NCBI GenBank assembly: GCA_030737835.1
Contig: CM060850.1
Location: 13,110,249-13,174,248, forward strand
Direction of reading: 5' to 3'
Source of the DNA: Acorus gramineus
Taxonomy: Eukaryota > Streptophyta > Magnoliopsida > Acorales > Acoraceae
Length of the DNA: 64,000 nucleotides
Shown: positions 48,669 through 64,000 of the stretch, in pieces
How the letters are laid out: each line of letters starts with the position of its first letter
Position numbering within the stretch: position 1 is the first letter of the stretch
Notes under the pieces: model-generated
Told to the model about the DNA's origin: nothing
Databases searched by the model: none
Seen by the model: only the letters and a program-made list of their open reading frames with translations
Program-made: the position numbers and the translations under genes

Positions 48669-49597
48669 GGGAAAAATCCATATAACCCCCTGTAATCTGG
48701 CCTAAATTCATATAACCCCCTGTAATTTTCATAAATCCATATAACCCCCTGTAATCACCTCTCTATATCCATAAAACCCCCTCCGTCTGCCTTCCGTCCG
48801 TCTGTTTAACGGGGCAGGGGGTTATATGGATTTATGACAGATTACAGGGGGTTATATGGATTTTTCTCATTTTTTTATTTATTTATTTTCTTTACACGTG
48901 GTTTAAAAATTGAGCTGTTTAACATTTACTTTTGAATTTTTTTTAAGATACCACGCACCTTTAATTTTAATAAAAGAAAAAGGGTTATTCAAATCATAAA
49001 CACATACAAGATCACCCACCAAAGAGATAGAAGTAAAAGAGATATATACTTTATCTTTTGGTATTTCAAAAAAGAACCCAAAACTACTCCTCCACGTACA
49101 GTTTATCCCCAACAAAATTCATTCATGACACCAACACAAGAGGTGCCCTAAGATTTAATAAAAAAACATAATTCACATTTTTGAAATTTTGTTGGTTGAT
49201 GTTACACACTTTTTGTTACAAAATTTATTCTCTTTTACTTCTATCTCTTTGGTGGATGATCTTGTATGTGTTTATGATCTGAATAATTTTTTTTCTTTTA
49301 TTAAAATTAAAGATGGATGGATATTTGAAAAAAATTCAAAAGTAAATGTTAAACAACTCAATTTTTAAACCACATATAAAGAAAATAATAAAAAAAATGA
49401 GAAAAATCCATATAACCCTTTGTAATCTGTCATAAATCCATATAACCCCCTGCCCCGTTAACCAGACGGACGGAAGGCAGACGGAGGGGTTTTATGGATA
49501 TAGAGGGGTGATTATAGGGGGTTATATGGATTTATAAAGATTGCAGGGGGTTATATGGATTTAGGCCAGATTACAGGGGGTTATATGGATTTTTCTG
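48669..49597. mobile_element. GGGAAAAATCC-family foldback element, copy 3, in TPS-B intron 3
   Basis: Almost the whole 929 bp is one inverted repeat: arms 48669 to about 49130 and about 49190 to 49597. Ends are GGGAAAAATCCATATAACCC and its complement. Each arm carries several ATCCATATAACCCCCTGTAA subrepeats in both directions. A perfect 9-bp direct repeat GTAGAACAA flanks it (48660-48668 and 49598-49606), which is the Mutator-type duplication length. Non-coding. Confidence 0.85.
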
Positions 49598-49616
49598 GTA
49601 GAACAAACCATACACG

Positions 49617-50806
49617 ATGTACATTGAGCCGGTCTAATCCCACCAAACCAATTACTCTCCCCCCCAACCCAATCAAAAGTTAAAACATTTTATTTGAGAC
49701 ACTCATCACACCAACCCCACTTGACACAAACTTTGTCATACTGGGACATCTAATGTGACCCAAAGTGTGTCACCCAAAATTTTTCAACTACAATATTTTA
49801 AAAGTTGCGCGACACACCTTGAGTCACCATAAGTTGTTCGATTTGACATACTCGAGTCAAACTAAGATGTTTACTATGACTTAAGGTGTGTCACATAGAA
49901 TTTTTCAATTACGATATTTTAGAAGTAATGTGACACACCTTGAGTCACTATAAGTTATTTGATTTGACATACTTCGAGTCAAACTAGAATGTCCACTATG
50001 ACCCAATGTGTGTCGCCAAATACTATCCAATTAACAATAAGTTAATTTTTTTATCTATCATAAATATCATAAATACACAACAAATAAAATATCATAAATA
50101 AACAACATTCGTATACATGGTCATATAAGTTAATTCAACATTCACATATCCAACCTGCACATTCACAAATCCAATACATTATTTTTTTCACAAATGAAAA
50201 CCTACTATTAACATAACAGTCTTCCCTGTTGAAAATGTATACATCCAAATTCAATTAATTAACACATCCACGTTAATACATTTTTTACTTAATACATTGT
50301 TCAAAAGCCAAAATATAATATGGATGTGTTCGTTGGTTGAATTTGGATGTGTGAATGTTGAACAAGGAAGACTGTTATGTCAATAGTATGTGCATAATAT
50401 GTACGTGAATTAACTTATGTGATTATGTACGTGAATTTTGTTTATTTATGATATTATTTGTTATGTATTTATGATATTTATGATAGATAAAAAAATTAAA
50501 TTATTGTCAATTGAATAGTGTTGAACGACACACCTTGGGTCATAGTAGACACTATGGTTTGACTCAGAGTATGTCGAACTGTACAACTTACTTTGACCCA
50601 AGGTGTGTCGCGTCAAAATATTGCAATTGAAAAATTTTGGGTGACACACTTTGTGTCATATTAGACACCCCAGTATGACTGGGTTTGTGTCAACTAAAAT
50701 TGGTGGGATGAGTGTCTAATACAAGATGTTTTAAATTTTTATTGGGTTGGGGGGGGGGGGGGGAGAGCATTTAGGTTGGTGGTGATAGACGGGCTCGATG
50801 TACATT
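49617..50806. mobile_element. Second long inverted-repeat element in TPS-B intron 3
   Basis: Ends: ATGTACATTGAGCCGGTCTA on the left, and the complement of GGGCTCGATGTACATT on the right. Arms of several hundred bp share GACACACCTT(G)AGTCA-type and TGTGTCACCCAAAATTTTTC boxes, in opposite orientation at 49740-49950 and 50520-50660. A C7 run (49662) mirrors a G17 run (50746-50763). It starts 10 bp after the previous element's target duplication. Target duplication not resolved. Confidence 0.75.
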
Positions 50807-51465
50807 AAGGCAAATATAAAAAAAACCCTCATCTTTTCTGGCACTGACATTAGGGGCGCAACTTTGACCCTCATCTTTTCAATCGAATACGAACTGATCT
50901 AAACAGTGCGCGATGTTTTATGGGCTTGAGTTGATAGTTCTTTTTTTAATTAATTATGAGATAAAAAAAAAATTAGTGAATTGAGATCTAATTTTATTTG
51001 AATTTGATTTCACTTCAAAAAAATAAAAACAAATTCAACTGAATTGAAGCCAATTATATTTAAAATCACGATTATTTATAATCAATATTCATATAAACCA
51101 TTCATTTTATATTAAAAATTATACTGTTGTCCAATATTATACCATTGATATTTAGAAAAAGAAATCAATATCCACTAATCTATACCATCAATCATTTTTT
51201 GTTCCATTTGGTTATGTCCAATTGATCAAACAATTTCAAATTGATTTATAGCTTTAACAATTTGATTCTATATCAATTTCATTCAGCCTGTGAGTGAGAT
51301 ATATATAATTATAATTTGATTCAATTTAGATTTAAATTGAACTAAACAATTGCACCCCTACTGATATTGTGACCATTTTAGTCACAGTGTTGACTGGATT
51401 CCCATCCCGATCAAAACGTTAATATTATTTTCTATAATTATTTATTATATCAATGTTTTAAAAAG
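50807..51465. other. Remainder of TPS-B intron 3
   Basis: AT-rich, non-coding. No repeat ends recognised. Confidence 0.5.
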
Positions 51466-53617
51466 GTGGTGGAAGGATTTGGGACTTGCAGAACAAATAA
51501 GCTTTGCTAGGGATCGACCTTCAGAGTGGTTCATGTGGGCAATGACTATGCTTTCAGAGCCACAGTTCTCTCGACATCGAATCGAGCTAATGAAACCTGT
51601 TTCACTCATCTACATCATTGATGACATTTTTGATGTCTATGGGACTTTAGATGAACTCATGCTCTTCACTGAAGCCATCAAGAGGTGATCTAGCTAGCTT
51701 ATTCAATTCTTATATATGCATGTGTGGTACTCTAATTATATTTCCAGAAGATCAAATTAAGAATATTTGAACAGGTGGGATATTGCCTCCATTGATTTGT
51801 TACCGAGTCACATGAAGATATGCTGCATGGCTCTACACAACATTACCAACGAAATCGCGTACTTTGTCTACAAAGAACATAGATGGAACCCTATAGACTC
51901 ATTGCGCAGAGCGGTCAGTATTATAAGAACGTTGTTACACACTAATCTTTAATTTTTTATACACACTATATATAATTAACTAGACATCTCAATTAAAAAA
52001 ATTTATATTTTTTTTTTACAAATAACAGAAAACTAATCAAATGAAAAATAAATTATTTTTTTCTAACCTAAATTCTTTCAGTTTCTTTCATTTTTCAAAC
52101 ATTAACATAGTATAAATCTCAAAGTGGGGAGAGTTATGTGACGCGTTCTTGGTGGAGGCGAGGTGGTACGCCTCCGGACACATTCCAAAGCCAGAGGAGT
52201 ACCTGAAAAGTGCAGTCATTTCATCTGCCATGCACATGTTATGTGTAAATATTTTCTTCCTTTTGGGAGAGCAAATAACAAAGGAGAGCATAGATTATTT
52301 GGAAGGCCATCCAACCATCATTTCCTCCCCTGCAATGATTCTTCGACTTTTGGATGATTTGGGTAAAGTGAAGGTAATAATAGTTATGACGATTATAAAT
52401 TTTATTGTCAACAACTGATTATCTGAATCTAAACCCTATGGCCCTCAGATACAGAGGGTCCCATAATCTTTATAAAAAAAATTGTTTGATAACTATTTTT
52501 TTGGGATTTTTTTTTTAATTATTTCATCTTATTTTTAATTACTTATTCATTTATTTGTTTATTTATTTTTCATTTTTAAATTTTATTTGTTTGTATTTTA
52601 TTGGGATTTAATTTTACATTAAAAAAAATCTTGTTATTAAATATTATACATTATTTTCAAATTTTTATTCATTTTTTATTAATTTGTTTGTTTTTATTTT
52701 ATGTTTTTCAAACATGTGTTATTTTTGTGTTTTTATTTTGTTTGTTATTTTCGTTCTTTCTCCGTATTGGGATACATTTTAGTTAATGTGAGTTGTGTGA
52801 AAAAAAATTAAATTTGAATTTTAAAACTTATTTTTTTATAATAATCATCAAAACAATTTGCATGCATAGGGGCCCCATTTTCCAAGTTCACTTATAAGGT
52901 CCTATTTTTCTAGCCTGATATCAGGGCCGGCCCTACCAAACCCCTATTGCTAGTATGATAAAGTATAGGGCGTTGTTCCACTCAATTTTTTTTACAGTTC
53001 AAAATACAGTCTTATATATCTATCTCATTAAAAATGCAATGAAGCATATACCTTATTAGACGATGTATATACTCCGTTAAATTTTTTTCTCACACTTACT
53101 GAAAATGAGTTCATTCAACTCGAAATTGAGTGATATACACTTTTTATTAAAGCATATATATCTTATTAGATAATGTTTTATATTATTCTTAAAGTATATT
53201 ATTTTGGGTCCAGTTGGAATTCATTTTTATCAAAAATGTAAAGCATATATCTAAATATCTAATTAGATGATGTTTTCTATTCCTACTAAAGTATGTATTA
53301 TTTTGGGTCCGATTGGAATTCATTTTTATCAATGTTTGGATGGCTAGGATGGGAACCAAGAAGGATTTGATGGGTCTTATTTGGAGTGCTATCTCAAAGA
53401 GAACCCTAATTCTTCAGTGGAGAATGCCAAGAAGCACATGAAGGGGATGATTTTGGATGCATGGAAGAGACTCAACAAGGAATGCCTTTCTTCACCCGAG
53501 CCGTTCTCAAGGCGCTTCGCGCAGTCCTCCCTCAACGGGGCTCGTCTCGTGCGCACCATGTATGACTATGATGGTCACTTCCCAGAGAACCAAGTGAATT
53601 CATTGCTTTATAATTGA

Positions 53618-57648
<4,031 letters not shown>

Positions 57649-57996
57649 TAGTATATACTGTTCTATCATAGTGCATGAGATTTTATCATAATATATTTTT
57701 TTTATTTTTTTACTATGATAAAAATACACTAATGTATTTCAGTATATATTTCATTTCATATAACAATATTTATTTTAAAAGATGAGTGTATGATTTAAAA
57801 AAAAAACAGAAAAATATGATGGACTGCAATGGGGCTGCGTATATCTTTTCCTTTAGATTTTGAAGGGTAGGGCATGCGGAACAATATAAAACATTGTTTT
57901 CACAAACATTCCAATAAAATAACCAATGAGGAGTGACCATGACCGTATATATTATAATAACGAAAAACATGTACCATTGGAATGAGATTCTTACAC

Positions 57997-58003
57997 TATA
58001 AAC
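57997..58003 (+). promoter_or_regulatory. TATA box of TPS-C
   Basis: TATAAAC, 54 bp before the ATG at 58057. Confidence 0.6.
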
Positions 58004-58056
58004 AGACATCAAACAAACCAAACCCTTCATTCATTTGCAGACACTTTTAACTTATT

Positions 58057-60735
58057 ATGGCTTCATTGAAACTTTGCAAGGCCTTTGTCCACGCACAAAT
58101 CTTTCCAAATGGAAACCACAATCGCAGATTTTCAAGCAAAAAAAACATCTCCGAAGGCCTCCATCTACATCATGGAGTATGAGTTGATCCATGTTTTTTT
58201 AATTATATATGTTTGAGCATTCACCTGCATCATCTTCAGAATTATATTATGAATTCAGTAATGAAATTACGATAGCAATATCTACTTTTTGAGCATTTAC
58301 TAATTACATAGTGCTGCAGGATTTGTTGCACGTCAGACGAACGGAGAATCTGAAGAATGTACGCAACATGCTTTGTGAGGGGAGAGACTCATTGGAGTCT
58401 ATGGTCACCATAGATGCCCTCCAAAGGTTGAGCATTGATTATCACTTTGAAGAGGAGATCACAAGCATCTTGGGCTCATTTTATAACAATTTCAAAAGAG
58501 TTCATGGGATTAATGGCAGCTTGTATGATGTCTCTCTCATTTTTAGACTACTGAGACAACATGGATATGATGTATCACCAGGTGAGTTGAACACATTCTC
58601 TATAACAGAGGCCCTGGATTCAGCTCTCGGAAAGTTAGTTTTTCAGATAATCTATTTCAATTTGGGAATTTTTGAAATGCGGCTTTTGATTTCAGACTAT
58701 GGGTTTTTATGTGTTAGAAGTAATTGGGAATTCTATTAACTTCCCAAAGTGTAATGACAGATGTGTTCAAGAAGTTTGTGAACCAAGAAGGAAGTTTTGA
58801 ACCCTCACTAAGGGGTGATCTAAAAGGAATGCTAGAACTATATGAGGCTTCTCACCTTAACATAGGTGAGGATATACTAGATAAGGCCAGTGACTTCTCC
58901 GGCGAGAACTTGAGAGATACAATGCAGCATTCAGAGCCAAGGATATCAGAACTTGTTAGTCATGCCTTGAAGCATCCCATCCACTTGAGCGTCGCACGAC
59001 ACCACTCCAAATACTACCTCAACCACAATAGAGGCGATGGTTCTCGGAGGAACAAAGCCTTGGATGAGCTTGCATCATCAGATCTCGACATTGTTCGATC
59101 GTTGCACCAGGATGAAATGGAAGAGGTTTCAAGGTGAGGAGGCAAATGCATCATAATTTGAATCTAAAACTCATATTCTAGCAACAGGAGTAAGACATAA
59201 ATTCATGGCCCTTCAATAAAAAGTAAGAGTTCTCTTGATATTTATTTATCCGAGATTTGGTTGTTTAAGGTGGTGGAAAGATTTGGGCCTTGCCCAAGAA
59301 TTAAGGTTTGCTAGGGACCAACCATTGAAGTGGTTCATGTGGCCAATGGCAATGCTTTCAGAGCCACGGTTCTCTCGACATCGAATCGCGCTAACAAAGC
59401 CCATTGCACTCATCTACATCATCGATGACATCTTCGACGTCTTTGGCTCACTCGACGAACTCATCCTCTTCACTGAAGCAATTCATAGGTAAATTAACCT
59501 GATCGCCTGCCAATTAACTGTCATCTCATGAATATGGTTTCAATTACAACTATATTGGTCATCTAATTTGTGAATTCATTAAAATGAAAGGTGGGATATC
59601 ACCACCATCGATTCACTCCCTCGATACATGAAGATGTGCTACATGGCTCTATACAACATCACCAACGAATTTGCCTACTTCATCTTCAAAGAACATGGAT
59701 GGAACCCTATAAACTCCCTGCGACGTGCGGTTAGTATCATTAGATCAATTAGATATTGTTTTATTTCAGGCATGTCTGGAAACATATTAAGTTTCAAAAT
59801 TAGCTTAATTTTTACTAAAAACAAGCTTTTTGAAAACATCTTTTCAAGAAGCTCACTTTTATTAGATTCTTAAATATTATTTTTATAACTAAAATTTGTA
59901 TTTTGCTTTTGTCAAAATTTATCTAAATTCGTTTCCAGACTCTACGATTTGGTTGTTAACATTGAACATACATGTAAATGTCACAGTGGGGGGAGCTATT
60001 CGATGCGTTCTTGATGGAGGCGAGGTGGTTCGCCTCCGAACACATTCCAAAGGCAGAAGAATACTTAGCAAATGCCATACTTTCTGCTGGCTTGCACATG
60101 GTATATATACACATTTTCTTCCTTCTTGGGGAGGGAATAACAGAAGAGAGTGTAGATTATTTGGAAAGCCATCCAACCATCACTTCCTCCCCAGCAACTA
60201 TTCTTCGACTTTGGGATGATTTGGGGAATGCAAAGGTAATAACTAATTATTATGTTGGCAAAAATGTTTTCTTTGTTATATATGTGATGGTTAATATATA
60301 TGCTTAGAAAGAGGACATTTATTATTGCATGTTCAACCTTAACTCCTATAGAATAATAACGAAAAAAGAAACTTGCCTACATCCATGAAAAATAATTTTG
60401 TGGTTTTTTTTTTTTTAATGTAATTGTGATTCGTTTTATCGATCGATGTTTTGTAGGATGAGTACCAAGAAGGATTTGATGGGTCTTACTTGGAGTGCTA
60501 TCTGAAAGAAAACCCTAAATACTCACTGGAGAAAGGTCGAAAGCATGTGAAACGGATGATTTCAGATGCGTGGAAAAGCCTTAACAGGGAATGCTTTTCT
60601 TCACCTAAGCCATTCTCAAGGAGGTTCTCGCAGTCCTCCCTCAATGGGGCTCGGATGGTGCGCATGATGTATGACTACGATGGCGACCACCGGCTCCTAG
60701 ACCTCGAGGAGCAACTGAATTCACTGTTTCATTGA
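58057..60735 (+). CDS. TPS-C: complete terpene synthase, TPS-g (acyclic) type, 7 exons, 546 aa
   Basis: Class I terpene synthase: ionises a prenyl diphosphate (GPP or FPP) with Mg2+ bound by two acidic motifs. Exons: 58057-58176, 58320-58581, 58761-59133, 59270-59488, 59591-59729, 59987-60235, 60457-60735. They total 1,641 nt with no stop. The 219/139/249-nt exons are the sizes typical of plant TPS. Residues 1-40 may be a short transit peptide. There is no RRx8W motif, as in the TPS-g clade, whose products are acyclic (linalool, nerolidol and similar). DDIFD is at 304-308; the second motif DDLGNAKDE is at 448-456 with Asn where Ser/Thr is usual. Upstream of DDIFD the RxR site reads RDQ. The C-terminus ([27 protein letters not shown]) also suits TPS-g. 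Clade assignment is from memory; the product cannot be told from sequence. Confidence 0.9.
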
Positions 60736-61653
60736 ATGAATCAGGGAACAAAAATATTCAAATGTCTGTAGTCCTGTTTTTTAAAATTAAATAAATGAGT
60801 TTAGGACCTTAGGTAGGAAGGATTGTTGGGAGATAAATTATATGCATGTGTTGTTGTTGGTCATGTTACATGTTGAAAGTTGCTCTGCCACAAATAAAAG
60901 TAGGGAAAACGAAGGCAAAAACACAAATCACTTGACATGATTCGGCATACTTTGTAATGAAAGGTAATTAAATTAGCATGTATTGATGGAAAAGAATTAT
61001 CTTGTTGATTAACAAGTAGCAACAAGAAATGATCTAGACACCTCATGATAAAAAAATTCAATCTCTATCAAACACATTAACTTATATTTAAGAAAAGTCA
61101 AATGTAAATTGACATTTACATCGGTAAATTAAAATTGTGAAACACAATTACAGAGATACCAAAAATTGATGACATTCTAAAAATAATAAAAATAAATAAA
61201 TAAACCTGAACCACCAAGGTTGAAGCAATGCAAAGATGCAAAATTTAACATATCTATATAAAAAGACAAAACCATCTTTGCATCCAACCAAGGTGATCTG
61301 TTCATGGACAATAAATTTTTTTTTTTTCTCCAACACAAGAACAAACACAATTCCCATCTAACAATTAAATATTAAAATATAAAGACACCCCAATATTCGC
61401 ATATTCAATATAATTTGATATCTAATAACCAACTGAACACTTTTATATCATATATTGATGATGCATAAATGATTCTCAAGGCATCCTCCATCATTCAAGA
61501 TCATTAGTACTATTTGAACAACATTGATTTAGCATAACACCCACCAAATAGACTAGACCATGGACCACTCGACTGTTCATGTTTTAGATAGATTCACATG
61601 TGACGAAATGAGTGAACGAAGGTTGAAGCATATGACCCAATGAAGTGTACCTT

Positions 61654-61793
61654 CTTCTTCTTCTTGTTTTTTTTTTTTTTTTTTTGTGGTACACAAGAAC
61701 AGAGCAATAATCCCGATTATATAACAGATTACAACTAACTAGTATACAAGCATGGGTCAACAAGGGCCCAGAGAGCAATGAGCGGGCGCAGGA
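61654..61793 (-). mobile_element. Short retroposon (SINE or LINE 3' end) with a 17-bp target duplication
   Basis: Flanked by the perfect 17-bp direct repeat CCAATGAAGTGTACCTT (61637-61653 and 61794-61810). The insert has a T run at its left end (about 61666-61685), that is a poly-A tail on the minus strand. The sister spacer near 47140 has one copy of the target sequence. Confidence 0.65.
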
Positions 61794-62011
61794 CCAATGA
61801 AGTGTACCTTTACAACCGATCGACTTGGGTTGGCTCATGCATTTCATCATACAATATAAGCTCAACAGTATTGATTCACATTAAAAAGGATTAATGTCAT
61901 TGTGGGACCCAAGCTGGTGGAGGCTGGTCTCAATTAAGCTTGTTATTATTCAAAAAAAAAAAAAAATCTGTATATGATCTGAAAATTTGAAAAATTATTC
62001 GATATGTATTC

Positions 62012-62891
62012 GTATCTGAAATATTTTGTATCACATACGGATATGATGGTATCCGATTCAGAAATATATGTATCCAAAATTTATTTTATATTATTATTTG
62101 TTGTATTAATATATTTATATGTTTTAGGATTAATATGAGTTTTTTATTATTTATTATACTTTAAGCCATGCAATATACTTCTTTTTTTTTCTCTTTTTTT
62201 TTCTGCTTGGCATATACTTCTAATTTTTATAAACAGAAAACCACCAATCCAGGTGAGTGGGGGATTTTTATGCCGAATCATTGATGTATCGCAATCATGG
62301 TCTATAATTTTGACCATTAATAACCCAATTAAGTCACATAATATTATGCCATTTTTTTGTGCGAACCATGATTTACAATATTTGAAAATTAAAATTTGCA
62401 GACTTACACGTTGTCTCTCTTATTCATACAACATACATGCATCTAGTATAACCGCATCATTCACTTCACATACAATAGATTTTATGTGACCAACTTTGGT
62501 ACACATGTAAAGCTAAGACTTCCTTTAAAAAAAATAAGAATAAAAATAAAGCTAAGACCTATACTGTCAATGTAGCGGATACAGATTGGATAGATCCATA
62601 TCCGCATCTGTGTTCGAATTAGATGTTTGAAATATCCAAATAATATATCTAATAAATGAAATATATAAATAATCAAATAATTATCCAATATAAAACATAA
62701 ATTTATAAAAGTTATATGTGCATTACATGGTTTAAAGTATAATAAATAATAAATAAATAAAACTCATACTAATCTTGAAAACATAAATATATTAATAAAA
62801 TAAATATAATATAATATAAATTCTGGATATTGATATTTTTATGATCGGATACCATCAATCCATCATATCCGATTTGAAATATTTCAGATAC
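62012..62891. mobile_element. Imperfect long inverted-repeat (foldback) element
   Basis: Left arm 62012 to about 62175 (GTATCTGAAATATTTTGTATC ... TTATACTTTAAGCCATG, shown in part) is mirrored by right arm about 62730-62891 (CATGGTTTAAAGTATAATAA ... ATTTCAGATAC). Both arms share GGATATGATGG-TATCCGAT boxes. Absent from the sister spacer. Non-coding. Confidence 0.65.
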
Positions 62892-63306
62892 AGATATTTT
62901 TATGAGATTGTTCATCCTTTTACATGAGGTTGTTCATCGTTTTACATGTATTACACATTGAAGATTGCTCGATCGCAAATCAAAAGTAGAGAAAATGAAA
63001 ATAAAATCATAATTATATGAGATTTAAATTTACGTGATTTGAACAAAAAAAAAAATTACCTACATTTATGGAATCCATCATACAGTATAATATAATATAG
63101 TATAATATGCACTCCACCTTCAGCATGCTAATATTATAAGTTTGTAAGTGTCTTCACTATTCATGTGATTGGTTGGTACGTTAGCCACACAATGTTAGGA
63201 ATTTTCGGGTGTTTTTGAGAATAACATATTTTGGAAATGTTTAATATTAGTGATATATTAAAATATCATATATTGATGACCACAACACATACATTGATTG
63301 AATATA

Positions 63307-63323
63307 ATGCGTGAATCACGCAT
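63307..63323. promoter_or_regulatory. 17-bp palindrome in the TPS-D promoter
   Basis: Same perfect palindrome ATGCGTGAATCACGCAT as upstream of TPS-B. Confidence 0.4.
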
Positions 63324-63351
63324 GACAATAATAGTGTTGTTGTTCTTGCTC

Positions 63352-63358
63352 TATAAAT
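63352..63358 (+). promoter_or_regulatory. TATA box of TPS-D
   Basis: TATAAAT, 53 bp before the ATG at 63411, identical in context to TPS-B. Confidence 0.6.
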
Positions 63359-63410
63359 TGGAACCAACATTGAATTAATAATTTTGTCATTCAACAAACC
63401 TGACCTATCC

Positions 63411-64000
63411 ATGGCTTCACTCAAATTTTGTTCATCATCCTCATATGTCACTCGATTCATTAGCCAAAATATAAAAAACCACAGCCTTCCAAGCAACAAA
63501 AGCTCTCCATCTACAACTCCATTTCACATGATCATCCCCAAGGCTTCTCCCAAGGCCCCCATGTTAGTCATGAAGAATTTCTTATCAGACTTCCAGAGAA
63601 TCTGAACAATGTGCGGCACATGTTGCGCAGTGGAGGAGACTCATTAGAGTCTCTTATCACTATAGACACCCTCCAGAGGTTGAGCATCGACTACCACTTT
63701 GAAGAGGATATCACAAACATCTTAAACTCGTTTTATAAGAACCTAAACTCTTTCGCATATTGAGACAACATGGATTCCATGTATCCTCAAGTAAGCTTTT
63801 TTTTCCCTAGTTAAGGGTTCTGAGTTTGAGTCATATGTACTTCTGATAAGAGAATATTTGATCCGATAGATGTGTTCAAGAAATTTGTGAATAAAGAAGG
63901 AAGGTTTGAGCTTTCACCAAGGGAAGATGTGACTGGAATGATAGAGTTATATGAGGCTTCCCACCTCAACATGTGTGAGGAGGGAATACTCGAAGAGGCG
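63411..64000 (+). pseudogene. TPS-D: terpene synthase 5' end, frameshifted, cut by the window
   Basis: Copy of the TPS-B 5' end, nearly identical in sequence. It shares the same leader (MASLKFCSSSSYVTRFISQN) and the same exon 1 frameshift with TGA at 63603. It also has its own 37-nt deletion in exon 2 (after AAGAACCTAAA, about 63745), which removes the GLYDVAL region and shifts the frame again. Exon 3 begins at about 63871 (ATGTGTTCAAG) and runs to the window edge. Because the first lesion is shared, the parent was already damaged before duplication. Pseudogene, unless an unseen upstream exon bypasses both lesions. Confidence 0.8.

Larger units (their letters stand above)
47747..53617 (+). 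pseudogene. TPS-B: terpene synthase with two frameshifts and an inflated intron
   Basis: Exon 1 (from 47747) reads MASLKFCSSSSYVTRFISQN, a plastid-type leader, but runs into TGA at 47939. The conserved LPENLNNVRHML continues in another frame with no plausible intron between. Exons then follow the TPS plan: to 48163; 48243-48613; 51466-51684 (219 nt); 51775-51913 (139 nt); 52125-52373 (249 nt); 53348-53617. Exon 3 lacks 2 nt near 48447 compared with TPS-C, which shifts the frame. It keeps RDR and DDIFD, but the second metal motif reads DDLGKVKDG, where the final Glu is replaced by Gly. Intron 3 is 2.85 kb instead of about 136 bp and holds two foldback elements. Most likely a pseudogene; the 3' half is still open. 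Confidence 0.85.
60736..63350. other. Spacer between TPS-C and TPS-D with inserted elements
   Basis: No gene seen. Duplicate of 46202-47687, enlarged by about 1.2 kb between about 61654 and 62945 through a retroposon and a long inverted repeat. Confidence 0.7.

Overview
The window is AT-rich nuclear DNA of a flowering plant. The evidence is a set of spliced genes with GT-AG introns, phytocystatins, an angiosperm-type terpene synthase cluster, plant transposon families and a nuclear fragment of the chloroplast gene psaA. I cannot name the species. It is not prokaryotic: there are no operons or CRISPR arrays.

Layout. (1) 1-4255, + strand: the 3' part of the gene for cytosolic ribosomal protein eS8 (RPS8). 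(2) 4256-10025: repeats only (MITE-like elements, a ~240-bp tandem repeat). (3) 10026-17439, - strand: a complete 11-exon gene for a Mo25/CAB39-like scaffold protein (342 aa); all splice junctions and phases fit. (4) 19853-37900: four secreted phytocystatin genes, all on the - strand. The last three sit in a repeated unit made of cystatin, promoter, a LINE zf-RVT fragment and, in two units, a 230-bp minisatellite. The middle unit is interrupted by a 3,203-bp solo LTR with a perfect 5-bp target duplication; the two sister units show the empty site. A CACTA-like element lies at 21781-24570. (5) 39366-44713: a decayed Mutator-like (FAR1-type) transposase plus a plant-mobile-domain fragment, sitting where the 5' half of a terpene synthase gene should be. 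(6) 44714-64000, + strand: a terpene synthase cluster of the acyclic TPS-g type with four loci. TPS-A lacks its 5' half. TPS-B has frameshifts and an intron swollen by two foldback elements. TPS-C is complete (7 exons, 546 aa). TPS-D runs off the window and is frameshifted. Blocks 44714-48450 and 59068-64000 are copies about 14.35 kb apart.

Function. RPS8 and Mo25 are housekeeping genes. The cystatins (secreted inhibitors of papain-like proteases) and the TPS cluster (volatile terpenes) are defence-type families that expanded by local duplication. Much of the rest of the cluster region is transposon-derived. At least four elements at 5.7, 20.5, 48.7 and 54.3 kb share GGGAAAAATCC-like ends and 8-9-bp target duplications, so they look like one Mutator-type MITE/foldback family. 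TPS-C is the only terpene synthase here predicted to give a full enzyme.
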